DNA from: Myxococcales bacterium
GTDB lineage: Bacteria > Myxococcota_A > Polyangia > Polyangiales > Ga0077539
Direction: 5' to 3'
DNA: 64,000 nt
NCBI GenBank assembly: GCA_013298625.1
Contig: JAAFIF010000017.1
Span: forward strand, 55,967 to 119,966
Of this stretch, positions 1 to 8,758 are shown one piece after another. The position numbers and the translations under genes are program-made. The notes beneath the pieces are model-generated. The model was not told the DNA's origin. It saw only the letters and a list, made by a program, of their open reading frames with translations, and did not search any database. Within the stretch, counting starts at the first letter, position 1. Each line of letters begins with the position of its first letter.

Positions 1-2
1 CG

Positions 3-191
3 CTGTTCACCTGGCTCGCCGTCGGAGCTTCCGTCGCGCGAAGCGAGCACGAAGCGGTGCTGCGCGCGATGTCCGCCCGCTACGACGCGCGCTGGCCACC
101 GTGGGCGCGGGCCCGAGTCGCGAGCGGCGAGGCGAGCGCGTGGGAGGTCGAAGCGCTCGACCGATGGCTGCGACGAAACGGCGGTCGGTGA
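3..191 (+). CDS. C-terminal fragment of an unidentified protein
   Basis: An open frame enters from the left edge and stops with TGA at 189-191. The last 62 residues are visible. They begin with a short hydrophobic stretch (LFTWLAVGASVA) followed by a charged, Trp- and Arg-rich tail ending in WLRRNGGR. This could be the end of a membrane-anchored protein, but the fragment is too short to assign a family. It is the most protein-like of the three frames here, having plausible codon use and a clean stop just before the next start at 226. The function is unknown. Confidence 0.45.
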   Translation: MFTWLAVGASVARSEHEAVLRAMSARYDARWPPWARARVASGEASAWEVEALDRWLRRNGGR

Positions 192-225
192 GCTTCGAGG
201 GTTTCTTGTTTTCGCGGGTTCTGCG

Positions 226-876
226 ATGCTTTTCGAGATGTCCAACCGCGAGTCTCGCAAGACGCAAATGGGGTATGCGGTCCCGCACGAGGCGTTCAAG
301 CAAGCGGCCGAGGGGATCGCGTACGAAGCGCCTCCTTCGCCAACGGTGCCGAGCGCCCCGCCCGCTTCGCGCCCGAGCGCGCCGATGACGCCTGCCTCCG
401 GCGCGCCTGCGCCAGGCGACGCAGCGGCCAACGCACCGGGCTCGACGGTGGCCAATCGCGCGCCGCCCATCGAGGTCGAGTACATCCGAGAGACGGACGC
501 GTCGGTCTCGCCGACGGCCGCCGTCGTGCTCGAGATCTGGACGCGAAATCGCATCTATCACGTGGACGCCAACCTCGCGTGCGTGTCGGTGATCAACCGC
601 TCGACCGGAGCGCCCGAAGAGCACCACACGCTCAAGGGGACGAGGCTCACCGGCGGGCAGCGGCGCAGTCGCTCGACGATGGCGATCGAAATCGTGGTGC
701 CGTTTCCTGTTCCGGGCACCGAGGCGGTGTTCAAGCACGCAGGAAAGCGCGGTGCTCAATACGGCCAGACCTCGACGGTCGAGCGCGTGATCCTTCGTGT
801 GCGAAAGATCGTCGTGGGCTCGACCGGCGCCGAGCCCGCGTGGGACGAGATCACCGGTCGGTTTCAGATTCGCTGA
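226..876 (+). CDS. hypothetical protein with Pro/Ala-rich N-terminal linker
   Basis: This encodes 216 residues from ATG 226; an alternative ATG lies at 238 (MSNRESRK). Residues about 40-85 are a low-complexity Pro/Ala/Ser linker (PPASRPSAPMTPASGAPAPG). The remaining 130 residues look like one folded beta-rich domain (VEVEYIRETDASV..., VVLEIWTRNRIYHVDANLACV, RVILRVRKIVVGS). No signal peptide or membrane segment is evident. I do not recognise the family. It ends 7 nt before the end of the convergent SDR gene, so the two share a tiny terminator region. A cytoplasmic accessory role is possible, but nothing in the sequence fixes a function. Confidence 0.7.
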   Translation: MLFEMSNRESRKTQMGYAVPHEAFKQAAEGIAYEAPPSPTVPSAPPASRPSAPMTPASGAPAPGDAAANAPGSTVANRAPPIEVEYIRETDASVSPTAAVVLEIWTRNRIYHVDANLACVSVINRSTGAPEEHHTLKGTRLTGGQRRSRSTMAIEIVVPFPVPGTEAVFKHAGKRGAQYGQTSTVERVILRVRKIVVGSTGAEPAWDEITGRFQIR

Positions 877-882
877 GCGCGC

Positions 883-1686
883 TCAGGACTCGCGGCGCGC
901 CCACTGCATCACGCGATCGACCAGCGCGGGGGCGACGCGGGCGGTGCGCCACAGCGCGCGGCTGCGGGTGCCGACGAGGGTGATCCACTCGCGTTCGGCG
1001 AAGGCGTCGAGCGCCGACGAGACCACGCGTTCGGGCGACTCGACGCGCGAGAGCTTGAAGCTCGGCAGCGTCTCGGGGAGCTTCTTCAACAGCGGCGTGT
1101 CCGCGAGCGGCGGGCACAGCAGCCGAACGTCGACCGGCTCGTCGCCGAGCTCGTCGCGCAGCGCGTACGCGAGCCCCGTGACTGCGTATTTGCTCGCTGA
1201 AAATCCAGCCAACTGCGGCATCGCGCGGAGCCCGGCGAGGCTCGAGACGAACATCAAGGTCGCGCGTCCCGCCTCGCTCGCGCACTCGCGCAAGAGCGGC
1301 ACCGCGGCGAGCGCGACGTGCACGGACCCGAGGGCGTTGGTCTCGAGCATGTCGCGGTAGTCGTCAGCGGAGACGGACGCAAATGAGCCGCCGCGCGCGA
1401 CGCCCGCACAGTGGATCACGTGCGCGATTCGGCCGACGGTGGCGCGGGTACGAGCGGCCGCTTCGCGCACGGCGTCGACGTCGCGCACGTCCACGACCTC
1501 GCGGTGGGCGCGCGGAGAAGCAGCGACGGCGCAGGTGGCGTCCATGCCGTTGATGTCGCGGTCCCAGAGCGCGACGCGCTCGCCGCGCGCGACTAGCTGC
1601 CGCACGAACTCGCGGCCGAGGCCGCTGGCCGCGCCGGTGACGAGCCAGGTTCCCGCGGCGAGCGGGCGCTTCGATCGAAGGGCCAT
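883..1686 (-). CDS. short-chain dehydrogenase/reductase (SDR) family protein, catalytic Tyr replaced by Phe
   Basis: The 267-residue product has classical SDR length and layout. The NAD(P)-binding Rossmann motif TGAASGLG is at residues 17-24, a DVRDVDA acidic loop near 66-72, HCAGVA (for NNAG) at 92-97, the structural Asn in ETNALGS at 117 and the Ser of the FVSS strand at 149. The active-site motif should read YxxxK but reads F162-S-A-S-K166, so Lys is kept and the catalytic Tyr is Phe. The next residue after Lys is Tyr167. The family normally oxidises or reduces small alcohols or ketones. This member may be redox-impaired or use another residue. It is convergent with the upstream hypothetical gene and divergent from the MYXO-CTERM gene at 1773. 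Confidence 0.85.
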   Translation of the reverse strand: MALRSKRPLAAGTWLVTGAASGLGREFVRQLVARGERVALWDRDINGMDATCAVAASPRAHREVVDVRDVDAVREAAARTRATVGRIAHVIHCAGVARGGSFASVSADDYRDMLETNALGSVHVALAAVPLLRECASEAGRATLMFVSSLAGLRAMPQLAGFSASKYAVTGLAYALRDELGDEPVDVRLLCPPLADTPLLKKLPETLPSFKLSRVESPERVVSSALDAFAEREWITLVGTRSRALWRTARVAPALVDRVMQWARRES

Positions 1687-1772
1687 CGCGAGACAGATAG
1701 CGCAACGGCGGGCGAAATCGCGACTTTTGCGCGTCGCCGCCAGGGCATCGCGATCCGTGGTAGATCGCAGGG

Positions 1773-2660
1773 ATGACCATCGAATGGCTTGCGAAGCGAC
1801 CGTGGGCGCTCGCCTTCGCGGTGACCGCCGCGACCTTGTCGGCGACGACCGACGCGAGCGCCTACAGCCGCGGAACCACGAACCGATCCGCCTCTGGATG
1901 CCTGGGCATCATCCCGAGCTGCCACAACGACACCATGTCGCAGCGCAACGGGGCGATGGTGGCGATCGACGGACCCGCGACGCTCGCAGCTGGTGAGCGG
2001 GCGACGTACACGCTTCGGATCTCGCGCACGGACATGGGCACGTTGGCGGGGGCAGGGCTCGACGTGCGCGCGTCTGGGGGCGGTCTGCGACCAAACGGGA
2101 CGAACACGCGCATCGAGTCCTGTGAGCTCACGCACAACGCGGTGATCCTCCCGGCCATGGCGGGCGCGGGCGAGGTGCGCATCCCGTTTGATTTCATCGC
2201 GCCTGCGAGCTCGACGACGGTCACGCTGCAGGCCGCGGGCAACGCGGTCGACGGCAACGGCTCGATCGCGGGAATGCCCGGCCAGACCGGCGATCAGTGG
2301 GGCACCGCGTCGCTGATGGTCACGATCACCGGGACGAGCGACGCTGGCGGAACGTGCTTGCCCGACCCCGTCGCCGACGCGGGCCCCGACGCGAGCGCTG
2401 ACGGCAGCGCGGACGCCGGTGGTTCGACGGGCGACGCGAGCGTCGATGCCACGAGCCAACCCGACGTCGTCGAGACCGACAGCGCGTCCGACGCGAGCTC
2501 CTTGCAAGACGCCGCAGCGGACGGCGGAACGCAGCCTCCCGCCATGACCTGCCGCTGCACCGTCGCAGGCCACGGGGCCGCTCGCGGGACGCCAGCGTTG
2601 TGGCTCGTGCTGGGCGCGCTCGGGCTCGCCTGGCGCGCGCGCAACCGCCGCGCCGCGTGA
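1773..2660 (+). CDS. exported choice-of-anchor V-like protein with MYXO-CTERM tail
   Basis: The 295-residue product starts with a Sec signal peptide (basic MTIEWLAKR, hydrophobic core, ATTDASA cleavage region near residue 30). A beta-rich domain follows, with CLGIIPSCHND and the pattern GPATLAAGERATYTLRI, which resembles choice-of-anchor V domains of surface proteins. Residues about 190-255 are an Asp/Ala/Gly/Ser-rich linker. The C-terminus has Cys-Arg-Cys, then a hydrophobic segment (ALWLVLGALGLAW) and a basic end (RARNRRAA). This is the MYXO-CTERM sorting layout of myxobacteria, so surface display is inferred. Its TGA overlaps the GTG start of the next gene (GTGA at 2657-2660), implying translational coupling. 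Confidence 0.8.
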   Translation: MTIEWLAKRPWALAFAVTAATLSATTDASAYSRGTTNRSASGCLGIIPSCHNDTMSQRNGAMVAIDGPATLAAGERATYTLRISRTDMGTLAGAGLDVRASGGGLRPNGTNTRIESCELTHNAVILPAMAGAGEVRIPFDFIAPASSTTVTLQAAGNAVDGNGSIAGMPGQTGDQWGTASLMVTITGTSDAGGTCLPDPVADAGPDASADGSADAGGSTGDASVDATSQPDVVETDSASDASSLQDAAADGGTQPPAMTCRCTVAGHGAARGTPALWLVLGALGLAWRARNRRAA

Positions 2661-4051
2661 GCGCCGACGAGCGGCCGTTCGCAGCCGCGCTCGCTGCGTT
2701 TGCGACGGTCGCGCTCTTCGCGCTCTTCGCGTCGGTCGGCTTCGTCGAGGACTGGGACGGCGGCGGGTTCGCGCTCGCGTGCCGCTCGATCGACCTCGCG
2801 CGATTTCGTCCTCATCCGCCCGGCTATCCAGGGTACACGGTCATCGCCGCGGCGCTCGGCGCGCTCGGGCTCGAACCTTCAGCGTGCGCCGCGTGGCTGG
2901 CGCGGGCTAGCGCTGTCTCGCTCGCGTTGTTCTCCGCGGCGCTGACCGTGTTTGCTCGCGGTTCGTGGCCACGTCGCGCCGCGACCGCCGCGCTCGCCGC
3001 CCTGTGCGTCCCCGGCGTCTTGCGCGTCGGGACGATGGTGAGCCCGATGGCCCTCGCGCTCGCCGCGTGCGCGCTCGCCGCGGCCGCGTCGTACGCACAC
3101 CGACGTCCCGCGCTGCTCGCGTCGCTCGCGCTCGGCGTCGCGCTCTCGGCGAGGCCCTCGGACGCGGTGGCGATCGCGGGCGTGACCGTGGCGCTCGCCT
3201 CCTCGCGGCTCCCGCTCGCGCGCGTAGGGCTCTCTGCGTCGCTGTTCGCGCTCTTCGCGCACGGCGTCTTGATTGTGTGCGCCAAAATTCAAGACTTCTC
3301 GTCGCTCGCGGCGCGGCAGCTCGTGACGCACGCCGAGCTGACCGAGGCATCGCGAGCGCATCCGTGGCTCGATCGAGCGCAGGCGCTGCGAGGATTCTCC
3401 TTCGAGCGCGACGGCGCTCTCGCGTCGGTGATGGTCGCGTCGCTGCTGCTGCTGTCGCTGCGGGCGCTCGCGACGCTGCCGAGCTCGCGGCGAGCTCGCG
3501 CGGTGGTGGGCGCCTCGCTCTGCGTCGGCTGGGTGCTCTTCGCGCAGCCTCCGCGGGTCGAGCGACACTGGGTGTACGTGGGCGCGCTCTGCGCCGTGGC
3601 CCTCGTGCGCGGGCTCAGCAGCGATCCTTCGCGGCTCGTTCGCCTCGCGTCGCTCTTCGTCGCGCTGGCCGGGCTCGGCGCGGGGGTCGTCGCGTCGCTC
3701 GAGCGAGACGCTCACGCGCCGGCCGCGGTGCAGATGGGGCGCTTCGTGCGGTCCCGCGGCGGCGCGCTGTTCGCCGCGCGCGCAGGCCGCGCCGCGGAGG
3801 TCGAGGGCGTCGCGGTGTACGAAGCGCGACACATGGGTGAAGTGCGCGCGATCGCCGAGCGGCTCTCGCGATGGCCTGGCGCGCTGTGGGTGACCGACGA
3901 GGTTCGGTCAGAGGTGCGGTCACCGGCAGACTCGCGTGATCGCGCGGCATGGCGTGTCTTCTGCGGCCCCCGCTCGGCGCGAGGCGAGCCGGTGTGCGTG
4001 CGCGTGCGCACGGTGCATCTACTTGGAGACACAAGAGATTCTGGTCGTTGA
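2657..4051 (+). CDS. polytopic membrane protein resembling a GT-C (family 39-type) glycosyltransferase
   Basis: I chose GTG 2657 because it overlaps the preceding stop and sits at the start of the hydrophobic region; the frame is open further upstream. The 464-residue protein has about 8-10 hydrophobic segments. The first loop carries D32-W-D34, then FRPHPPGYPGY at residues 50-60. An acidic first-loop motif followed by HPPGYP is typical of GT-C enzymes that transfer sugars from polyprenyl phosphates in the periplasm (PMT/ArnT type). After the membrane region there is a roughly 90-residue soluble C-terminal tail rich in Arg and Val. The donor and acceptor cannot be told. Coupling to the MYXO-CTERM gene suggests it could modify surface proteins, which is inference only. 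Confidence 0.7.
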   Translation: MSADERPFAAALAAFATVALFALFASVGFVEDWDGGGFALACRSIDLARFRPHPPGYPGYTVIAAALGALGLEPSACAAWLARASAVSLALFSAALTVFARGSWPRRAATAALAALCVPGVLRVGTMVSPMALALAACALAAAASYAHRRPALLASLALGVALSARPSDAVAIAGVTVALASSRLPLARVGLSASLFALFAHGVLIVCAKIQDFSSLAARQLVTHAELTEASRAHPWLDRAQALRGFSFERDGALASVMVASLLLLSLRALATLPSSRRARAVVGASLCVGWVLFAQPPRVERHWVYVGALCAVALVRGLSSDPSRLVRLASLFVALAGLGAGVVASLERDAHAPAAVQMGRFVRSRGGALFAARAGRAAEVEGVAVYEARHMGEVRAIAERLSRWPGALWVTDEVRSEVRSPADSRDRAAWRVFCGPRSARGEPVCVRVRTVHLLGDTRDSGR

Positions 4052-4058
4052 AGCGTCG

Positions 4059-5090
4059 ATGCGCTTATCATCGCGGCGAGCTTTCCGATCTGACCTTCAG
4101 AGAGCGAGACGCGCCGTGCCGACACCTCCATCGACTCCGCTTCGCAGTGTGCTCGCTGGGCGCTATCAGCTCGACGCGCTGCACGCGAGCGGGGCGTCGA
4201 GCGAGCTGTACCGCGGCTACGACCTGCGCGAGCGGCGGCCCATCGCGGTCAAGATCCCGCGAGCCTCGCGCGTCGATACGCCCGAGCGCCGCCGGTCGTT
4301 TCTCGACGAAGCTCGGATGCTTCAGCAGCTCGAGCATCGCTCGATCGTCCGGGTGCTCGACGTCGTCGACGACGAGCACGCGCCGTTCATCGTGACCGAG
4401 TGGCTGAAGGGCGTGACGCTCGCCGACGCGCTGTCGACGGCGCAGAAGTTCTCGGCGCTCGACGCCGCGACGTTGATCGCGCCGGCGGTCGAGGCGCTCG
4501 CCTTCGCGCACGCGAGCGGCTTCGTCCACCGTGATTTCAAGCCGGCCAACGTGTTTCTTTGTGTGCGGACGGACGGCTCGGTCGAGGCGCGTCTGCTCGA
4601 CTTCGGAATCGCCCGAGCCATCACCAACACCGCTCGCGCCGCGCACGACCGAGAGTTCGTCGCGACCGGCTCGCCGACGTACATGGCGCCCGAGCGCGTG
4701 CGCTTCGAGAGCCACGGCGACGCGCGCGCGGACGTGTGGTCCGTGGGCGTCACGATGTTCGAGCTCGTCGCGGGGCACGCGCCGTTCGAAGAGCGCTCGC
4801 TCGCGAAGCTGTTCGCGCGGATCGGCCAGGACGACGCGCCGGCGATCGAGTCGATCGAGCCGGGCGTCGACCGAGGCTACGCCATGATGGTCCGCCGCTG
4901 CCTGCGCCGCGCGCCGGAGGCTCGCTACCAGTCCGCTGGAGAGCTCGCCGAAGACATCCAGCGCATGCTTGCGTCGCACCCTCCGCGGGCGTTCTTGATG
5001 CCCGTGCAGCGCTCGGGTGTGCAAGACAAGCTCGAGGGAGACTGCCTCGGCGCGACGCACTCGATCGCCGACGAGGACTTCGAGTTCTGA
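4059..5090 (+). CDS. soluble serine/threonine protein kinase (PknB-like catalytic domain)
   Basis: The 343-residue product is almost entirely a Hanks-type kinase domain. ATG 4059 is assumed; GTG 4116, with an AGAGAG ribosome-binding-like stretch upstream, is an alternative that loses only a basic leader. The Gly loop is relaxed (ASGASSELY). Core residues are intact: Lys about 65 in IAVKIPR, HRDFKPAN near 155, DFGIARA near 180 and TYMAPERVR in the activation segment, with DVWSVGVTMFEL in helix F. There is no transmembrane segment or sensor domain, so it is probably cytosolic and activated by partners. A short tail follows the kinase domain. It starts 7 nt after the GT-C-like gene and could be co-transcribed with it. 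Confidence 0.88.
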   Translation: MRLSSRRAFRSDLQRARRAVPTPPSTPLRSVLAGRYQLDALHASGASSELYRGYDLRERRPIAVKIPRASRVDTPERRRSFLDEARMLQQLEHRSIVRVLDVVDDEHAPFIVTEWLKGVTLADALSTAQKFSALDAATLIAPAVEALAFAHASGFVHRDFKPANVFLCVRTDGSVEARLLDFGIARAITNTARAAHDREFVATGSPTYMAPERVRFESHGDARADVWSVGVTMFELVAGHAPFEERSLAKLFARIGQDDAPAIESIEPGVDRGYAMMVRRCLRRAPEARYQSAGELAEDIQRMLASHPPRAFLMPVQRSGVQDKLEGDCLGATHSIADEDFEF

Positions 5091-5094
5091 CCTG

Positions 5095-6846
5095 TCAGTG
5101 CCCTGGGACCACGCGCGGTCCGCCCCGCTCGCCGAGCGCTTGTCGCTCGTAGTGCACGTACACGCGCGTGCCTGCGCGCCCCGTCTCGCTCGAGTTGACC
5201 CCGTGCCACCCGGCGGGAAGCTGCGGCTCGGTCCAGTGAAACATCCAGCGAGCGTCGGCAGGCGCCATGTTCACGCAGCCGTGCGAGCGCATGTAGCCGA
5301 ACAAGTTGTGCCAAAACGCTCCGTGCAGCGCGAACGATCCCTCGAAGTACATCACCCACGGCACGTCTTCGATCGAGTACGGCCCGTCGCCGGCGCTGTT
5401 GCCGTCCATCGTCGTGGTCAGGTGCTTCGAATAGATTCGAAACGCGCCCTGAATGGTCTCGTAGTTGCGCTCGACCGAGTCGCGGTTGCGTCGGCCCGTC
5501 GAGACCAGAGTCACGTACACGGGACGCGCGCCCTCGTACGCGATGAGCATCTGGCGGTCGAGGTTGACCTCGACCCACTTCTCATTGGCGCCCACGTCCG
5601 AAGGCGGGGCGGACGTGCGAATCGTGCGGACGTTGCGCTCGCGCACGTAGAAGCCATCGCGGGTCTTCAGGTAGTTCTCGCGTCCGATGGTGACGGGCGG
5701 GTCCGACGTGAGGTGGTAGACCGCGAGCCGCGGCGCGCGCTCGCGGCGCACTGCGCGCTGGCCATCTTCGGACAGATCGTAGGTCGAGCCCTCGAAGGCC
5801 ACCATGAACACCGCGGGCAACGGGTGCGCTTCGTCGATCACGAGCCCCTGAAACGTCGGCGCGTTGCGCACAGCCGACGCCGCCCCGCGCTCGACGTACC
5901 CGCCGTTTTGCGTGCGAAGAAAGCGCCGTCCCGCGCTGGCCATCTCGCGATCGACCGAGATGTACATGCCCGAGAGCATTCGACGCAGCAACGGTGAGCC
6001 GTCGGCCCCTTGCAGGTCTTCGATCCGCACGCCCGCGTCTTCGGCCTGCGCGCGGTTCGCCACGATGGCGCTCGCGTTGTTCGTCGGTCCAGCGTCGACG
6101 CCGGTCGAGAGCAACGCGCCGCCCGAGGTGCTCGCGACCGCGCTCGTCCCCGCGTCGCGGGCCGCGGTGTTGCTGCTGCGCTCGAAGCGCTCGGGCTCGA
6201 CCTCGCGCATGTCCGCTTCGGACGGAAGCCAGCGGTACATGACCGCGGGCCGGTACGTCGTCATGTACGGGTACGGCATCGGCTGCGACAGATCGGGCTG
6301 CGACGGACGGCGCCCTTCGAGCTCGCGCGCATCGAGCGTGGTCATTCGGTTGAGGCACACGTAGCCGCCGCCATCGACCTCGTACCAGCCGCGCGGGCAG
6401 CCCGCGCCCGTCCCGACCGAGCTCGCGCTGCGCAGCCGAAGCGACGCGCCTGCGCGAAAATAACCGACCTTTGGGCCGTTCCAATCCATGCGCTCGAAGA
6501 TGGGAACCCACACCCACGTCGCCGTGATCGTCGGCCCCGTGTACGGAGCGCCGCCGTCTGCGCTGGCGCTGGCATCGTTCACCGCGCTCGCCGCGCTCGC
6601 GTCGGTGACTGTCACGCTCGATACGCCCGCGTCGCGCGCCGGCCGCGCTGCCGGCGGTTGGTCTGGCAGCGGGTCGACCGTCGAGGGCTCGTCGCTCGAC
6701 GCGGCGTCCTCGCTCGTCTCTGCGTCAGCGCTGCCTGCGCCGCTGTGAATTGCAGCCCACCACTCGTCCATGCGTCCGCACCCGGCGAGCGCCGTCGCGA
6801 GAGAAGTGAGTGAGAGGGCCGCCCGAATCGCCAACGATCGCTTCAT
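5095..6846 (-). CDS. L,D-transpeptidase (YkuD domain) lipoprotein with SH3-like domain
   Basis: This encodes 583 residues. It has a lipoprotein signal with lipobox LAGC (residues 20-23), a Ser/Asp/Ala-rich linker, an SH3-like segment (RAGASLRLRSASSVG...GWYEVDGGGYVCLN) around 150-190, a long middle region, and a C-terminal YkuD domain. The catalytic signature is complete: HGAFWHNLFGYMRSHGCVNM, with the nucleophile Cys at about residue 524. These enzymes make 3-3 peptidoglycan cross-links or attach proteins to peptidoglycan in the periplasm. The lipid anchor and SH3-like domain fit a wall-bound enzyme. It is divergent from the gene at 7082 and convergent with the kinase gene, with only 4 nt between their ends. 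Confidence 0.92.
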   Translation of the reverse strand: MKRSLAIRAALSLTSLATALAGCGRMDEWWAAIHSGAGSADAETSEDAASSDEPSTVDPLPDQPPAARPARDAGVSSVTVTDASAASAVNDASASADGGAPYTGPTITATWVWVPIFERMDWNGPKVGYFRAGASLRLRSASSVGTGAGCPRGWYEVDGGGYVCLNRMTTLDARELEGRRPSQPDLSQPMPYPYMTTYRPAVMYRWLPSEADMREVEPERFERSSNTAARDAGTSAVASTSGGALLSTGVDAGPTNNASAIVANRAQAEDAGVRIEDLQGADGSPLLRRMLSGMYISVDREMASAGRRFLRTQNGGYVERGAASAVRNAPTFQGLVIDEAHPLPAVFMVAFEGSTYDLSEDGQRAVRRERAPRLAVYHLTSDPPVTIGRENYLKTRDGFYVRERNVRTIRTSAPPSDVGANEKWVEVNLDRQMLIAYEGARPVYVTLVSTGRRNRDSVERNYETIQGAFRIYSKHLTTTMDGNSAGDGPYSIEDVPWVMYFEGSFALHGAFWHNLFGYMRSHGCVNMAPADARWMFHWTEPQLPAGWHGVNSSETGRAGTRVYVHYERQALGERGGPRVVPGH

Positions 6847-7081
6847 GAACGAAACCTGCTCGACCGTGGTCGAACCATCCGCTGCTCGCCAGTGTTCGCA
6901 ACGAGACGAACGGAGCTCCGAGGCAGCGGTGCCGCGTTACAGCCCATCTCCTCGCGTCGTGCAACTTTGTTGCGCGACGGCGGCCGAAGAGCGGGACGGT
7001 CTATGCCGCCACAGCGTTGCGAACTCTGGGCCGCGCGAATAGATCCGCCGCTCGCCCAGTCGAACACCGCAGAAGATCACC

Positions 7082-8602
7082 GTGACGGACACCCCTCACC
7101 GCAGTTGCTACAGTGCTCGCGCGGTCGTGGCACCACAGCGAGAGCGTAAACAGAGACACAGCGATCGAATCTCGCTCGCGCTCGCCGTCGGCGCGTCGTT
7201 GCTCGTGCACGCCGTTCCGCTCGTCACCGCGATCCGGCTTCCGATGCCGAGCCCGGTCCCGTTCGAAGTGCGGACGCGCACGACCGAGTTCGGCCTCGAG
7301 CAAGCGCTCTCGGGCTCGCGTACCGTGACCCCGCGGCCTGCACCTGCGTCCCCGCCCACGCCGACGCCCGCGCCCTCGGAGCCGCAGCCGCGACCGGCGC
7401 CTCGTCCGCGCCCGCGCCCTGCGTCGTCGCCGTTGCTGCCCGTTCCCGACCTGCGGCTGCGCGAGCCCACCATCGCTCCGCGCCCGCTCGCGCAGCTCAA
7501 TGTCCCCTCGAGCGCGACGCCGCCCGCGCGGCCCGCGGCGCCAACGGTGGCCAACACCGCCGCCGACCTCGCGCCGATGGTCCCGCAAGGCTCGCTCTTC
7601 ACCATCGCGATCCGCATGGACCGCATCCGCGCGACGCCCTACGCGCGCTCGGTCCGCCGGGTGTTCTCGTCGATCCGCGACTGGCGCGAGATGCTCGGCG
7701 GAGCGTCGATCGACCTCGTCGAAGACCTCGATCGCGTCGTGCTCGCTGCGTCCAACCCGTTCGGCGCCAACGGGCAGCCGCCAGACTGGTTCGTGTTGGC
7801 CAAGGCCGCAGGGCACTCGGACCGCAGGCTGCGCGCCGCGGTCGAAGCGATGGCCGAGAGCGATCGCCCGCAAGCGCCGTCGCCGGTGAACCCTCCGCGC
7901 GACGAGGACGCTTCGAGCGCAGAACCGACGCGGGATTCACGATCGCGCGAGGACGACTCGGGCATCGCCGAGGACGCAGGCGCGCGAAGGGACATCTGGA
8001 CGCAGCGAGACGGCGCGCGGATCACCACGCTGCAGCGCTACGGCGCGGCGCGCTCGTACGTGCTCTTGCCGGACGGAACCGCGGCGATCGCCCTCGCTTC
8101 GCAGATGGACCCGCTGCTCGCGGCGCTAGCGCGAAGGCCCCCGTCGGTCGCCGATGACCCCGCGCAGGGCGTCGCGCTCGTGCTCGAGGCCGAGGGAATT
8201 CGCAGCGCCATCGTCGAAGTGCCGACGATGCACGGCCCCTTTCCGCTGCCGCGCAGGACGGTCGTGACAGTCACGCCCGACGCCTCTGCGCAAGGGGGCG
8301 CGGAGCTCGTCGCGCGATTCGACTACGATTCGCCAGCGCAGGCGCGGGCGGCGCGAGACGAGTGGGACTACGTTCGCGGCCGTTGGGGAGCGATGATCGA
8401 GGCGATCCCGGGCGTGGGCGCGCTTCGCATCGGCGCTGGGCTTTTTGGGCGTCGATCGGTCGTCGACCACGTCCAAGCGGCGCTCGGCGCGATCGTGTTT
8501 CGCGCCAGCGGAGCGGCGGTGACCGGCCGCGTCCACGTCACGGACGAGCAGCTGCGGTCGCTGCTCGATTCGGCGCCGATGCTCACGTCGCTGTCGCGTT
8601 GA
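7082..8602 (+). CDS. membrane-anchored protein with TonB-like N-terminus and unknown soluble domain
   Basis: The start is GTG 7082, for 506 residues. After a basic N-terminus there is one transmembrane segment (about 30-51, SLALAVGASLLVHAVPLV), then a Pro-rich stretch (about 80-170, many RP/AP/TP pairs) like the spacer of TonB. The rest is a soluble domain, with a second low-complexity Asp/Ser/Arg patch near 265-305. I do not recognise the soluble part; repeated patterns such as GSLFTIAIRMDRIRATPYA and DLDRVVLAASNPF are family-like in myxobacteria but unnamed here. It lacks the TonB C-terminal fold, so energy transduction should not be assumed. The 235-bp upstream region holds the divergent promoters for this gene and the L,D-transpeptidase gene. 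Confidence 0.75.
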   Translation: MTDTPHRSCYSARAVVAPQRERKQRHSDRISLALAVGASLLVHAVPLVTAIRLPMPSPVPFEVRTRTTEFGLEQALSGSRTVTPRPAPASPPTPTPAPSEPQPRPAPRPRPRPASSPLLPVPDLRLREPTIAPRPLAQLNVPSSATPPARPAAPTVANTAADLAPMVPQGSLFTIAIRMDRIRATPYARSVRRVFSSIRDWREMLGGASIDLVEDLDRVVLAASNPFGANGQPPDWFVLAKAAGHSDRRLRAAVEAMAESDRPQAPSPVNPPRDEDASSAEPTRDSRSREDDSGIAEDAGARRDIWTQRDGARITTLQRYGAARSYVLLPDGTAAIALASQMDPLLAALARRPPSVADDPAQGVALVLEAEGIRSAIVEVPTMHGPFPLPRRTVVTVTPDASAQGGAELVARFDYDSPAQARAARDEWDYVRGRWGAMIEAIPGVGALRIGAGLFGRRSVVDHVQAALGAIVFRASGAAVTGRVHVTDEQLRSLLDSAPMLTSLSR

Positions 8603-8758
8603 CCGCGATTCTGTCGCCAAAAACGGGCGCTTGAACGGCAATCGCGCCCGCCTGTACAGTCCCGCGACGATCGAGGCCGCGAACCGTGCGAGCGCGCACG
8701 GCTCTGCGCCTACCGCTTCGCGGCCGCGCCGCGAGCACTGCCCGAGGGACCAAAGGCC

